Source: Cerioporus squamosus
Lineage: Eukaryota; Basidiomycota; Agaricomycetes; Polyporales; Polyporaceae
DNA: 57,068 nucleotides
Direction of reading: 5' to 3'
Assembly (NCBI GenBank): GCA_022592435.1
Contig: JABYQS010000208.1
Coordinates: 1-57,068, forward strand
The position numbers were made by a program, and so were the translations under genes. Positions 10,855 through 21,055 of this stretch are shown here, piece by piece; within the stretch, counting starts at the first letter, position 1; each line of letters opens with the position of its first letter. The notes under the pieces were generated by a model. That model saw only the letters and a program-made list of their open reading frames with translations. It did no database searches and was not told where the DNA came from.

Positions 10855-11250
10855 TCAACATAGTGAACCAGTACTAGCAGTGCGACTGGGGGCTCGGGCT
10901 GTCGTAGTCGGGCCCGGGCACGTCGTAGCTATCATGGAGAGCGAGAGAGGACAGCGGGGGCATTGGTGAGCCAAAGACGATGCTCGTCGAAATGTATACT
11001 CGTGGATAACGTGTTCTCCGAAGCAGTTCAAGCGAGGCTTGCGATTGTACACGAGGATCCGGTCGCGGAACACCACGCGCGGGCCCACAACAAAGAAATC
11101 CGAGCCGGACGAGTTCTGAAGACCGGCGGACAGACTCGAGCTGCTGTACTGCGGGCGAAGGCTCAAGGGTACATTCGAGCTTGAAGGCGCCGGCGGGATG
11201 GGACCTCCTCGGTTCTCGTTTGTCTGGCGAGCTCGTAGGGTTATGGCGGC
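10855..11250 (-). pseudogene. Degenerate copy of the unknown gene at 6468-7280
   Basis: The minus strand carries SHPAGAFKLECT, matching PHPVGALKLECL in the intact-looking copy, then a frame change. A long frame follows with VFRDRILVYNRKPRL (compare TFRHRVLVYGRDPGV) and EHVIHEYTFRRASSLAHQCP (compare EHTLYIHVHVPPEPRSARTY). No equivalent of exon 1 (the WQNVMRLLG region) or of the LYMRSQSG region was found upstream. It is therefore a fragment with at least one frameshift. Low-level expression of a truncated protein cannot be excluded. Confidence 0.6.
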
Positions 11251-11440
11251 ATTGTCGGGATACCGTCGAAAGTCTTCGGGTACTACCGATATACCGCGAG
11301 TCTGAGTGGAAGAACTACGCTCAGCGGTCGAAGGAGCGGAACCGCGACTGAGAGAAGAGCTCCGGACACCTGAGAGGACTATCTGGCGACCCCGATGATA
11401 AGTTCAAGCCTCGCAGACTCTGAGCGTGTAACAGACAAGG

Positions 11441-11460
11441 GTGAGCGCTGAAGCGCTCAC
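11441..11460. repeat. 20-bp near-perfect palindrome
   Basis: GTGAGCGCT-GA-AGCGCTCAC has two 9-bp arms and a 2-bp centre. It could be a protein-binding dyad or a chance hairpin. No gene starts within several hundred bases. Confidence 0.7.
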
Positions 11461-11471
11461 GATCTACGTAG

Positions 11472-11493
11472 GGAGGAGGAGGAGGAGGAGGAG
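11472..11493 (+). repeat. (GGA)n microsatellite
   Basis: About seven uninterrupted GGA triplets immediately 3' of the palindrome. Simple repeat. Confidence 0.85.
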
Positions 11494-11499
11494 GTAATA

Positions 11500-12452
11500 T
11501 TTCGGTAGCGAGATAAGGTACAGGCGTCTACTACCGCGAAATCTACTTACATGGCGTCCCCGCAGGAGAGTCATCGCGGCTCATCCTGTTGTAATCATAC
11601 ATAAGGGAGCAGGTACAGTATTGTGCCGAGCAGCCCCACCTACGACAGGAAAGGCTCCTACATCTCAGATACTAGTCCTCTAGTCTGAGCACAAGCCACA
11701 ACAAAGTCCAAATCAGCCTCCTGTAGCACTCCGCAGAGTCGCATCAAAACATCAATAGAGACAAACACCCATCTGGTCGGCGTTAGTAATAGCGATTGCC
11801 AGCACTCCAAGTCAACTCCAAGTTGCAGCCTAACATCGAACTCCTTGCGGTATCGGACCCACTTGCGCCGCTGCCAGGTATACCGCGTGCTCACGGTCGC
11901 CTTGACCTATCTGACTAGGTCACAACTCAAGCATTCCCCGAACCAAGCCTCGAAGTCTTGGTCGATGAAGCTTGAAGGTCCTTCCAGACCATGACTTTCT
12001 CACCCATCACCATTGCGCGGACTCGTGACAGCAGCATGCTTCAGCCACAATCCGGAAGGACATATGGCTGACTTGTCTCGCTGCACCCGCGAAGACGCAA
12101 GTATTCTGCCATGCTAGTTGGTACATGTAGCTAACCTTCAGCGTTGTATCATTCCTCCGACCGATGCGATCCAATACTGGCTGTCATTCACACACAGGAT
12201 CGGACAGGCAACTATGAATGGGCGTACATGTTAGACTAACAGGGTTATTGGGGAACACGCCGCACGCCGCCCTCCCCCGATTTGCACGGCCGGCAGCGGT
12301 CATGCAGGATCGCTCGAGCAGATATCAAGTGCCCAACGTTGACCTGACGACTTCAGGACGCCTCGATCTCGACACGCCTCCCTTCTCTACCTGCAATGCT
12401 CTCTCTCTTGTCGGCCGTAGTGCACCTTGGGCATCATACTAAGTGCTCACGC
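11500..12452. other. Intergenic upstream of the SDR pair
   Basis: About 950 bp. A minus-strand frame (11658-11894) reads plausibly but matches no family I know and has no clear splice partners. Nothing else was recognised. Confidence 0.4.
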
Positions 12453-13751
12453 ATGGCCGCTCACAACATTCTCTCGAGTGCGCATGGCTACCTTCGCCGA
12501 CGCATGTCTTACGCTCCCCCCAAGACCGGATCGTTCGGCGTCGGGAGAGCGTTACAAGCCTCACCCAGCTCATGTGAGTACTCCCACAATCTCATACCCA
12601 CTCTCCAATCTAACAGTCTTGGTCCCGGACAGCGTCGAGCATGGGGACGACTTTGTTCGCCAAGGAGTTCTCTCTGGCCGATCGCGTAGCCTTGGTGAGC
12701 GGAGGAAGGCGCGGCATCGGACTCGAGGCGGCGCTGGCTCTTGCAGAGGCAGGTGCACGGTCCGTGTATTGCCTGGACTTGCCGAAGGAGCCCGGAGAGG
12801 AGTGGACGAAGGCCCGCGAGCTCGCTGCTCGCATGGGCGTTGGTAACTTTGAGTACATCTCCGGCGACGTGCGCGAGCAGGTACGTCGGACGGTTCCGAC
12901 TTTGCCCTGCGCGCAAGCGTCACGACGCACGCCACTGACGGATGGTCGCTGCAGGAGGCGATGTGGAAGATTGGAGAGACGATCGGGGATAGAGAGGGAA
13001 GGCTCGACGTCTGCGTTGCTGCTGCCGGTATACTGGGCGAAATCGCGCCGTCGCTCGAATACAACGAGCAGGCGTTTCAGGACGTGAGCGCAGTGTCCGC
13101 GATACATCGAGCCGATCGTACCTTCGGCTGACATCCCCCAAGGTCATCGACGTGAACCTCAAGGGCGTCCTCTTTACCGCACAAGCCGCAGGCCGCCAGA
13201 TGCGTCGCTTCGAGCAAGGCGGCAGCATCATCATGATCGCCAGCATCTGCGGCTCTGTGGCAAACGAGGTACGTCCTTTTGGAAGCTCACGTGTGACGCT
13301 AGAATTGAAAAGGGGTGATCTTCTTCACCAGCCGACAGTATGCACGGTGGCATACCACTCAGCCAAGGCTGGCGTCCACCAGCTGGCACGCAGTATGGCT
13401 TGTGAGCTCGGATCAAAGGGCATACGGGTGAACACAGTCAGCCCCGGGTTCTTCAAGACGAAGTGAGTGTGCCCCTTCTGTATACCCCTCGCCGCACACT
13501 GACATCCCTCTATCACAGGATGGCCGCGCTTGCACCGCCAGAGGTTGAGGCATCTATGGCTAATGCGAACCCGCTCGGGAGGATCGGGCATACGCAGGAG
13601 CTCCGGGGCGTCTTCGCTTGGCTCGCCAGCGACGCAAGCTCCTACTGCACGGGGATCGAGTAAGTGTCGCCCATGCATTACGCAAGCCGCGAAAGAGAGG
13701 CTAACCCGCGGTCACAGTGTGTCTGTGGATGGAGGTCACAAGGCTTGGTGA
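12453..13751 (+). CDS. Short-chain dehydrogenase/reductase 1 (sorbose reductase/mannitol dehydrogenase-like)
   Basis: NAD(P)-dependent oxidoreductase of the classical SDR family, about 309 aa from the first ATG (292 from the internal ATG at 12504). Exons: 12453-12573, 12633-12880, 12955-13083, 13143-13268, 13332-13462, 13519-13659 and 13718-13751. Cofactor motif VSGGRRGIGLE (TGxxxGIG with Ser for Thr), CVAAAG (NNAG position), catalytic Ser in IIMIASICG, YHSAK (YxxxK), RVNTVSPGF and C-terminal VDGGHKAW. The acceptor at 12632 was chosen because it restores phase and lies about 18 nt from the CTAAC branch site. The exon-5 acceptor is CTTCACCAG, giving PTVCTVAYHSAK, which matches SDR3. It is tandem with SDR2. 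The substrate cannot be read from sequence; sugar or polyol reduction is the closest family role. Confidence 0.9.
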
Positions 13752-14013
13752 GGTCGTCAAGTAATCCTTCGCTTCTCGGCTGTGGAGCCAGAGTTCTAGG
13801 TCGTAGCCGTTCATGTACGCCGAGTTGAATCGAGCCGGTGACTTCAAGCTACGTGACTCATGACGGGGCCCCATGACGTCCACGGGACACTTCGTAAGTT
13901 CGCGATGGTATGCAGACCTTCGAACGCTCTCAGGCACGCTCGCGGGGTACAAAAGAGCCTCCCCCCATTTGACGCCGCCTCCGCACTCTGCAGGCACCCC
14001 AAGGCCCCTCAGC

Positions 14014-15377
14014 ATGCTTCCAAAGGCCTCTGGAATGCGCCTCGCCTCGGTGCTCTGCGCACGGCGCTCTCACGCGCACTTCTCCACCAGTGCTTCTGTT
14101 CGCGCTGCCCATGACCGTATGACGGGCACGCTGCCGTCGTACGGTCCGGTCGGCGTCGCTAGAGCACTCGAGGCCTCCTCCTCCGCTGGTACGTCCTGCG
14201 CGGTTCCTCACGGCTATCCGAGAGTCGAGGTGACTCGCTACTAACGCAACATCCAGACACGAACCCCACGTTATTCGCCAAAGAGTTCTCTCTCGCCGAC
14301 CGCGTCGCACTGGTGACCGGCGGCAACCGCGGGATCGGACTCGAGATGGCACTCGCGCTCGTCGAAGCGGGCACCCGCGTCGTCTACTGCGTGGACGTCC
14401 CGGAGAAGCCTGGAGACGAGTTCAGCAAGGTGCGCGAGTTTGCGTCGCGCCTGAAGGGTACGGGCGGCGAGGCGAGGCTGGAGTACATCAGCGCGGACGT
14501 CACGAACCAGGTTCGTCTCTCGTCTCGACTCGGGTGGAATGAGCTCATCGTCACGGATGTGGGACGTACTAGAACGCGATGTGGAAGATCGGGAAAGCCG
14601 TCGGAGATCGAGAGGGGAGGATGGACGTGTGCGTTGCGGCCGCGGGGATCTTGCGAGGCGACACGCCTTCCCTCACATATCCCGCGAAACAGTTCGAAGA
14701 GGCGCGTCGATTTCTCGTTCTTAGATGTTCGCGTCTTGACTCCGCAAGCCCAGGTCATCGCCGTGAACGTGAATGGCGTGCTATACACCGCACAAGCCGC
14801 GGGACAGCAGATGGACCGCTTCGGGAACGGCGGAAGCATCATCATGATCGCGAGCATCAGCGGGCACGGCGCGAACCAAGTACGTTCCTTCTCTCGCATA
14901 TGTCTTGGACAGGGAAGACTCGGGAAAGACTGACGAGGATCCCGCAGGGCCACCCCTGGGTCTCGTACAACACCTCGAAGTCTGCAGTCCTGCAAATGGC
15001 GCGCAGCATGGCCTGCGAGCTTGGTCCTAAGAACATTCGGGTGAACACCATCAGCCCCGGATACATAAACACCAGGTAAGTGTGTTCTCACTCTCAGCCC
15101 GTACTAGGACCCATCTCGCGCACGTCCCGTACAGCATGACGGGGCAGTTCCTCGCGAAGCGTCCGGAGTTGCTGAAAATGTGGTGCAGCCACAACCCGCT
15201 CGGCCGGATCGGGCGACCAGACGAGCTGCGCGGCATCGTGGCGTGGCTCGCGAGCGATGCGAGCTCGTTCTGCACCGGGAGCGAGTGAGTACATATGCCG
15301 TGCGGCAGATGGACAGCTGAAGCTAACGGGGTCATTACTGTAGCATCCTCGTGAGCGGTGGGCACCACGCTTGGTAG
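14014..15377 (+). CDS. Short-chain dehydrogenase/reductase 2, probable mitochondrial presequence
   Basis: Tandem paralogue of SDR1, 331 aa, with identical intron positions. Exons: 14014-14188, 14257-14510, 14573-14701, 14754-14879, 14948-15075, 15135-15284 and 15344-15377. Motifs: VTGGNRGIGLE, CVAAAG, IIMIASISG, YNTSK, RVNTISPGY and SGGHHAW. The N-terminus MRLASVLCARRSHAHFSTS is Arg/Ser/Ala-rich with no acidic residues, a typical mitochondrial targeting sequence; SDR3 lacks it. An upstream ATG in frame is used as the start and 14035 is an alternative. Intron 3 begins GCGCGT rather than GT at the position conserved in SDR1 and SDR3, so it is either a GC-AG intron or a base error. Reaction as for SDR1; substrate unknown. 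Confidence 0.9.
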
Positions 15378-15915
15378 GTCCTCCGCAGGCTGTTGTGTCC
15401 TGCGGCGTGCAGGTGTGTAGGATGCTATGCATCGAGTACGTCCTGCGAAGACCCGGAGGGAGATGGACGCAATGAAGATGATGCAGAGAGACCTTAAGTT
15501 ACTTGATGTTGAGCTTATGTCGCTGTGACTGTCTTATGTATACTAGTAGGACGGCCGTGGCCGGGAACCAGGCTGGTCGGACTTACTTACCTGAAACCTC
15601 GACTTGGCAGAGTCGCCGGCGGCCGGCGGGTCAGTGACACCGTGCGAGTGTTGACTGCCACTGTTTATTCCGGGTGCAGCGTACATATAGTTGAACGTCT
15701 TGATTCATGTCCGACTGAACTAAGGCGGTAGGACGGACGTTCCAACAAGCTGTCGAGGACGTGCGCACCCGATTAAGTACTTACCGCGCCTTGGGATGTC
15801 ACGGTCGCGTGTGTGATGTATCACGTGGTAGCATGTCATAGCGCTGACGACGCGCCCGCCGAGGCGCGTCCCGCTGGCAGCGACGACGACGGCTTATCAT
15901 CCTTACGCTTTGAAC
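15378..15915. other. Intergenic between SDR2 and the BTB gene
   Basis: No coding pattern or repeat was recognised on either strand. Confidence 0.45.
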
Positions 15916-16947
15916 ATGTCCTCACGAAGGTCTACACGGCGAAAGAGGACCGCACCCTCGGCCGAAAACGAGGGCGAAACTCCTTCTCAACGCTCCCGTC
16001 ACGAACGATCTCCGTCTATTGTCTTCCCCTATATCCGCAAGTCTGCACCTCCGCCCTTCAACGCCGACAACGCCGACCTCATCCTTCAAACTTCCATGGG
16101 GATACCGTTTAGACTGAAGAGACACATCATCAAGCTTGCGTCACGAGTGTTGGGCGATGTCATCACTCGGACTGTGCAGTCGTACCGCCCCAGTTCCCCG
16201 CCTCGATGCATCGAACACACCGTCCCCCGAATCCGACTTTGTCCTAGAGGTGCTTCTGCGCTTCATCCACTTTGAAGAGCCCGTCCTGCTTGACCTGGAT
16301 GACATCGTTGACGTCCTCGAGGCCGCCACCAAGTATGAAATACATATCGCTATTCAGGGCTTAACGAAGGCGTTACCGCGCTTCCTCGACAAGGACCCCC
16401 TGCGCATCTTCAGCGTAGCTCGGAGAGTTTTCCTTGCTGACCCGGGTTGCGTCTATAAGCGCGCAGTGCTAAAGCACCCTTACAATGACCGCCGACCACG
16501 CATGACCCCGAGCAGGACACGTCTCTCCAAGAGCTCTACGACGCAGTCAAGTACCGCCGCAGAATATCCTTCGCCGCCATCTCCCTCGTTGAAGACCCAT
16601 CACGCCTGCGATCTCTCCCGTGGGACCGCGTACCCGGCGGGAAGCCGCCATGTGGTGGAACGTGTTGGTGGCCCGTCTACACCGACCGCGCAAGGCCCTT
16701 GCTATACGAGACTCCTCTCAGCGACGTTGTCTGCAGTGCCTCGCTGGTTGCTTCCGTTGGACTGGATCTGAAGTGTGTGGACTGCAGAGAGCGTCTGCTC
16801 TGTATCCTCCTCCCCGACGGGTATATCGAGCAGCTGAGACATGACATCGACGCTTTACCGGACGTTGTTAGTACAGGTGAGAACCGAGTGTATACTCTCC
16901 TCCTGCGTCGGACTGCTTACATCGACTTCATGGCAGGATTTATGTGA
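15916..16947 (+). CDS. BTB/POZ-domain protein, two apparent frameshifts
   Basis: BTB proteins dimerise and often act as cullin-3 substrate adaptors. In fungi the family is large and mostly uncharacterised. The basic N-terminus MSSRRSTRRKRTAPSAENEG is followed by the BTB start FNADNADLILQTSMGIPFRL. The frame changes between about 16155 and 16200 to reach DFVLEVLLRFIHFEEP and DDIVDVLEAATKYEI (BTB C-terminal helices). It changes again near 16500 to reach TSLQELYDAVKYRRRISFAA, VVCSASLVASVGLDLKC and LLPDGYIEQLRHDIDALPDV. Both breaks are consistent with single-base indels. Without further splicing the frame stops at 16947. Splicing at GTTAGT (about 16867) to GGCAG (about 16937) would instead add a Cys-rich tail containing DLCDCLRCKTCSRYY. 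Either sequence error or early decay could explain the indels. Confidence 0.6.
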
Positions 16948-17421
16948 CTGTCTCCGATGCAAGACATGTTCACGGTACTATCGCGGCTCTCAGACAACGA
17001 TAATGGACGCTTACACTCAGAGGAGTCGGAGAACTACCAGGCGCATTGGACGTGTCGTCGCCATACGAGGCCGAGTCGACTCATATACTCTGTGGCGTGC
17101 TCATCCGTCACCAACCCCTGTCCCTCTTCGTCAAATCGCCTACGCGACGTCATCCGCTTCAGCGTCCGGAGTGCAGATGCGAACGCTGCGCTGTTCTCCA
17201 TCTTTCGTGCTTCGGGACATATACCCTTTGCTTCCCCGGCTTGTCAGCCCTTGAGTGTCCGCACGACTCTCATGGCCATCTCCTGCATCATTTTACGACT
17301 GCGAATGATGCCGGTCGGACTGTACTCGCCCTATGCATCAGACCCTGCCATCCCGGCGCGCGCATGGACGCACGCTAATGATCCCCAGCTCACCCTCGGA
17401 ATGGAGACTCGGCCTCCCGAC
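16948..17421. other. Possible 3' extension of the BTB gene, then intergenic
   Basis: Open stretches occur in two plus frames and may be further exons of the BTB gene. No domain beyond a CxxCxxC-like cluster is visible. Confidence 0.3.
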
Positions 17422-17427
17422 TATAAA
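17422..17427 (+). promoter_or_regulatory. TATA box of the small secreted protein gene
   Basis: TATAAA lies about 213 bp upstream of the ATG at 17640. Between them is a long pyrimidine-rich leader (TTTTTTCGTTCG and similar), typical of highly expressed fungal genes. Confidence 0.45.
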
Positions 17428-17639
17428 GCTCGACCAGCACCGGAGAACATTCTCGCAATCCTTCCAAACGTACTGAGCCCGCCATCCTCCTACTCCTACC
17501 TGGCCCTTTTTTTCGTTCGCTCCGTTCGTTATCCCCTAATTCGTTCGCCTTCCTTCGTTCACCTCATTCATCTACTCTCTTCGACGTTGAGTTCGCTCGC
17601 TTCGTTTTCGTCGTGCTACACCAACGATTGTCTTCTGTC

Positions 17640-18233
17640 ATGCGCCTCCACGCTCTTTTCATCTCGGTGACATGCATTGTTGCGAGCAGCTGCGCCGCTC
17701 CGATACCCGTCCTGAGTTTTCCCGAAGCCGCGGACGTCTTCAGGACACCAAATGGACCCTACGACTATGAGGCTGTTGGTCTTTTGAAGCGAGTGCGTGT
17801 TCAGATGTTCACTCATAGATATGCAAATAGCTTACAATACGTCAGCGTTAGGATGTCCCGGGCGCGGCATCGCACGCAGGTATCAACGAGTCTCTGAGGC
17901 TGTAATCGTCCGAAGACATGGGTTCCTACCCGCCTCAAGCCAAGCACACCACGCGTGCGCTCCTCGAACCTCAAGGTATGTTTCATAATTGTCCGGTCAC
18001 TGAGTCGCCTAATGGTTCTGACGAATACTCTCTGTAGAACGCGACTGCGTATTTATACTAACGGCCCAGCTAGCATACTTACTAACACGATCAACCATGC
18101 CAGGTTCGACGACCACAACATTGACCATGCTAGCAGTCTCTCCCCAGCGAGCAATATCCCATTACTGAAGGGACTGCTGCCAGGAGGGTTGCTTGGACCA
18201 GGGGACTTTCCGCAGGACGGGCCAGTGTACTAG
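17640..18233 (+). CDS. Putative small secreted protein, splicing unresolved
   Basis: Exon 1 encodes a clear signal peptide (MRLHALFISVTCIVASS then CAA) and PIPVLSFPEAADVFRTP, ending near GLLKR, a possible Kex2 site. The last exon encodes FDDHNIDHASSLSPASN, then PLLKGLLPGGLLGPGDFP, and stops at 18231-18233. Middle exons around 17852-17879 and 17916-17975 have good donors (GCAG|GTATCA, CAAG|GTATGT), and the last acceptor CCATGCCAG follows a TTACTAAC branch site. A model that ends exon 1 at GAGGCTGTTG (weak donor GTCTTT) keeps phase throughout. Using the better donor GTGCGT after GLLKR requires an indel. The Gly/Pro/Leu-rich tail has no family I recognise. Function unknown. Confidence 0.5.
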
Positions 18234-18424
18234 AAGGTGGAACCATCGTCGGAACGTCACGCAGGTTGCCGTAGTAAGAGTCTATATATTGTATACAACA
18301 TGCATGTCCCATATTCTGCGTGAGCCACCGCGCATGATGCCCGCCGACTGCGATGTTGCCCCATGTCGACCGTCAAAGTCCCGATACCGACTGCAGTACT
18401 TCACTTCACGCCCAGCTCCGCCTC

Positions 18425-20289
18425 TCAGCCCATGCTGCCGTTCCCGATACCCCCGCTCCCCCTTGTCTCTTCCTGGATATCATCCGCATGGCCATGGGCG
18501 TGCTCCGGGTCCTGAGGTGACCCGCACGGTCCAGCGGCGACAGGCAGATCAGGTATACCATCCGCTTCATAGGCTGTTGCTTCTTCACGTTCCACAGATC
18601 CCGGTCTGATTGTTGCCGCGATGGAACCTGCGACTCGTGCGAAGTTGAGCGAGCCCGATCGACGTCCCTCCGATTCAGTAAAGTGCAGCGGATTGTCCGA
18701 GTCGAGCTTCACGTCGCGTTGATTCGCTTCCTGCAGGTCGAGCAGGAAGCGAGTGACGAGGATAGCCATGAGGCTGTACAACCGCGGCGGCATTTCCGTC
18801 AGTAATTGAGAGACCATGAAGGTGAAGTCTGAGAACAGCTTACGGATCGGTGAACATTGAAACGTGGCTCACGGCCCCGTCCCACCATATCTAGCTAGAG
18901 GGTGAGTATGGGCCACACAGGTAGTAAGGCCTGCTTGAAACTCACCGCAGTCAGTGAAAACACTATGTGGAGGATGTTTAGCGTGACCGCAGCTCTGTCA
19001 AGAAAGATAAGCTTCGGCGCCCGGCAGCATGGCAAGTACAGTACAGTATCTTGAATGGATGTCGGACGCACATGAGGTATAGCATCCCTGGAAGTCACGG
19101 ACGGAGTAAGTCGAAGATGAATGAGTCACAATGACCTCGCGGAAGCACAACCTACATACCATTCCACATCATCACACTTGCCAACGAACCGGCCGAGAAC
19201 ATTTTGAGATCGAACCGCACGGAGTCCGCTTGCGTACGCCAGGTCAAGACGGCGAGAATGAAGTCACAGAGGATAAAGCCTCCTCGAGAGAGGATTGTAA
19301 CTGTACACAAGTTAGCGCCTGACGGGCTTGAAACAGTATTGACGCACATCTGCGCGAGCATCAGCGTATCGTCGCACAGAAATAGACCTGGAGAAATTGC
19401 GGTGGAGGACTCGGAATGCACATGATTGCCTCTACTTGGGTAGTCGGCGAGCCTGACAAGCATCCTTCGGGTGGGAGCACAAATCCATGTATCCCGACCT
19501 CGAATTTCATCTACAGCAAAGTGAGCAAATCATGACTTCGCAGTGACATGGCTTTCAAACGTACGCAGTTCACTACTAGCGGTATGAGGGAAAGCACGCT
19601 GACTAGCGTACATATCGCCCACTTCCGATGCCGCGCCAAGGCGTATGCCCGCATTGCGGAGAATGCTGAAGCAATCATAGTATGGGCGACATGTCGTTGG
19701 GTCAGACCGCCTGTCACACGTACCGGCTAAGGATAGATACCGGACGTTACTGAACGCATCAGTCGCATTCACGATTTCGTCACAGCTACCATAGGCCCGG
19801 GCCACACGGGGTATCAGCACTGTGCTTGGTCGCAGTAAACGGAACGAGAGCACCTCTGTCCAAGTGGTAGGCATTTACTGGTCAGCGGACTCGGAGGAGC
19901 GACATTTGGGACTGACGCACCTTATCTGTCAAGGTAGGAATCCATACTGCGATTTGACTAACGGCGGACAGCAATGCCTGGTAGCGTGTCATGTAGAACA
20001 AGACTGACGGGATTCGGCAAGGTTTGGCCCAGAGTAATTTGACTTCGCAGTCGAAAGTTAGGAGATAGTCGTAGATGAGAAGTGCTTGCGTATCATACGC
20101 AGTCAGTCGCACTCCCTAACTTACTACTAACAGTGTGACACTCACCCAGCGTAGCAAAGTAGACATAATTATCCTGTTGACTAACGAACCAGACGTCAGC
20201 TCCAAGACGTAGAATGGTCCCAACTCGCAAAATACTCACACTTCGTCGGCTATAATGACGATCTGGGTTGCATCCACTGAGGAGGACAT
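18425..20289 (-). CDS. DUF6533-type seven-helix membrane protein
   Basis: Basidiomycete-specific polytopic membrane protein; function unknown, receptor-like topology. The start MSSSVDATQIVIIADEV (exon 20289-20240) joins via exon 20180-20146 to exon 3 from 20084, giving NYVYFATLALLIYDYLLTFD and then CEVKLLWAKP, the DUF6533 hallmark. Later exons contain FSAMRAYALARHRKWAICTL (TM plus Arg motif, about 19640), FILCDFILAVLTWRTQ (about 19250), DRAAVTLNILHIVFSL (about 18970) and YSLMAILVTRFLLDLQEAN (about 18770). A Ser/Gly-rich cytoplasmic tail follows to 18425. Each of these matches the ordered conserved blocks of the family. Middle exon borders were not all resolved. Confidence 0.82.
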
Positions 20290-21055
20290 GTTGGAGACCT
20301 ACTCGGCAGGAGAGTCGCAATCGGCCGCCCTTATACCTTCGACTCGGAGTCCTTATGAACAGGCAGATTCCCGTAGGGTACGTACGTTCAACAAACACAC
20401 AGCATAACTCTCCGATCGTTCACCGGGAAGAGGACGAGGAGGCGCAGTCGTGTAGGCGAACAGCGGAGATGATTGGTCTCCGCTGTAAGATCGCGTTCGG
20501 TCCACATGGGGGATCTGTACCGTCAGGACGAACTGCGTAGGCGGTCTCTGTGCGATCAACATTGACTCAATCAGTCTTTGCAGAAAGGGGGCTTCAGTAC
20601 TGGTCGTAGTAGTAAGGTCCGGTGCCGACAAAGTAACATCTCATCTGCGACCGTGTGCGGTCGTAACGGAGATAAGAACTCACCAGACGGCACCCGTCCA
20701 TGTGTCTATGTGACAGATCTGACGACATCTTCGCTGATTGACCGGTCCTCTTTCGCGGTCGTTCTGGCTCCGGCACTGTCACCACGAAGGGTGGAAGTTG
20801 AACCCGTGTCGCGATCGAAGACCTTCACCTAGACGACACGTGGGGCCAGTGGAAGTGCGGTGTAATGGATGAACAATGCGCCCTGGTCGCAAGATGGAAA
20901 GGGTCTCCAATGGGCGGCTCAACGTGTTTGGGCGCTACGCCAGCATTTATCGGCACTCACCCGGTACTCCTTGGAAAGGGCGGGGGCCCACGGCTTCAGC
21001 ACACGCGAGTGTCATTCATTCGCGAAGACGAATGCGAAACCATTTCACAGCCGTG
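20290..21055. other. Intergenic between DUF6533 and SDR3
   Basis: Short frames on both strands lack domains or consistent splice sites. Nothing was recognised. Confidence 0.45.

Noticed and set aside
11658..11894. A 78-codon minus-strand frame with a coding-like look
   Set aside because: No upstream or downstream exons with consistent phase and no family recognised; too little to call a gene.
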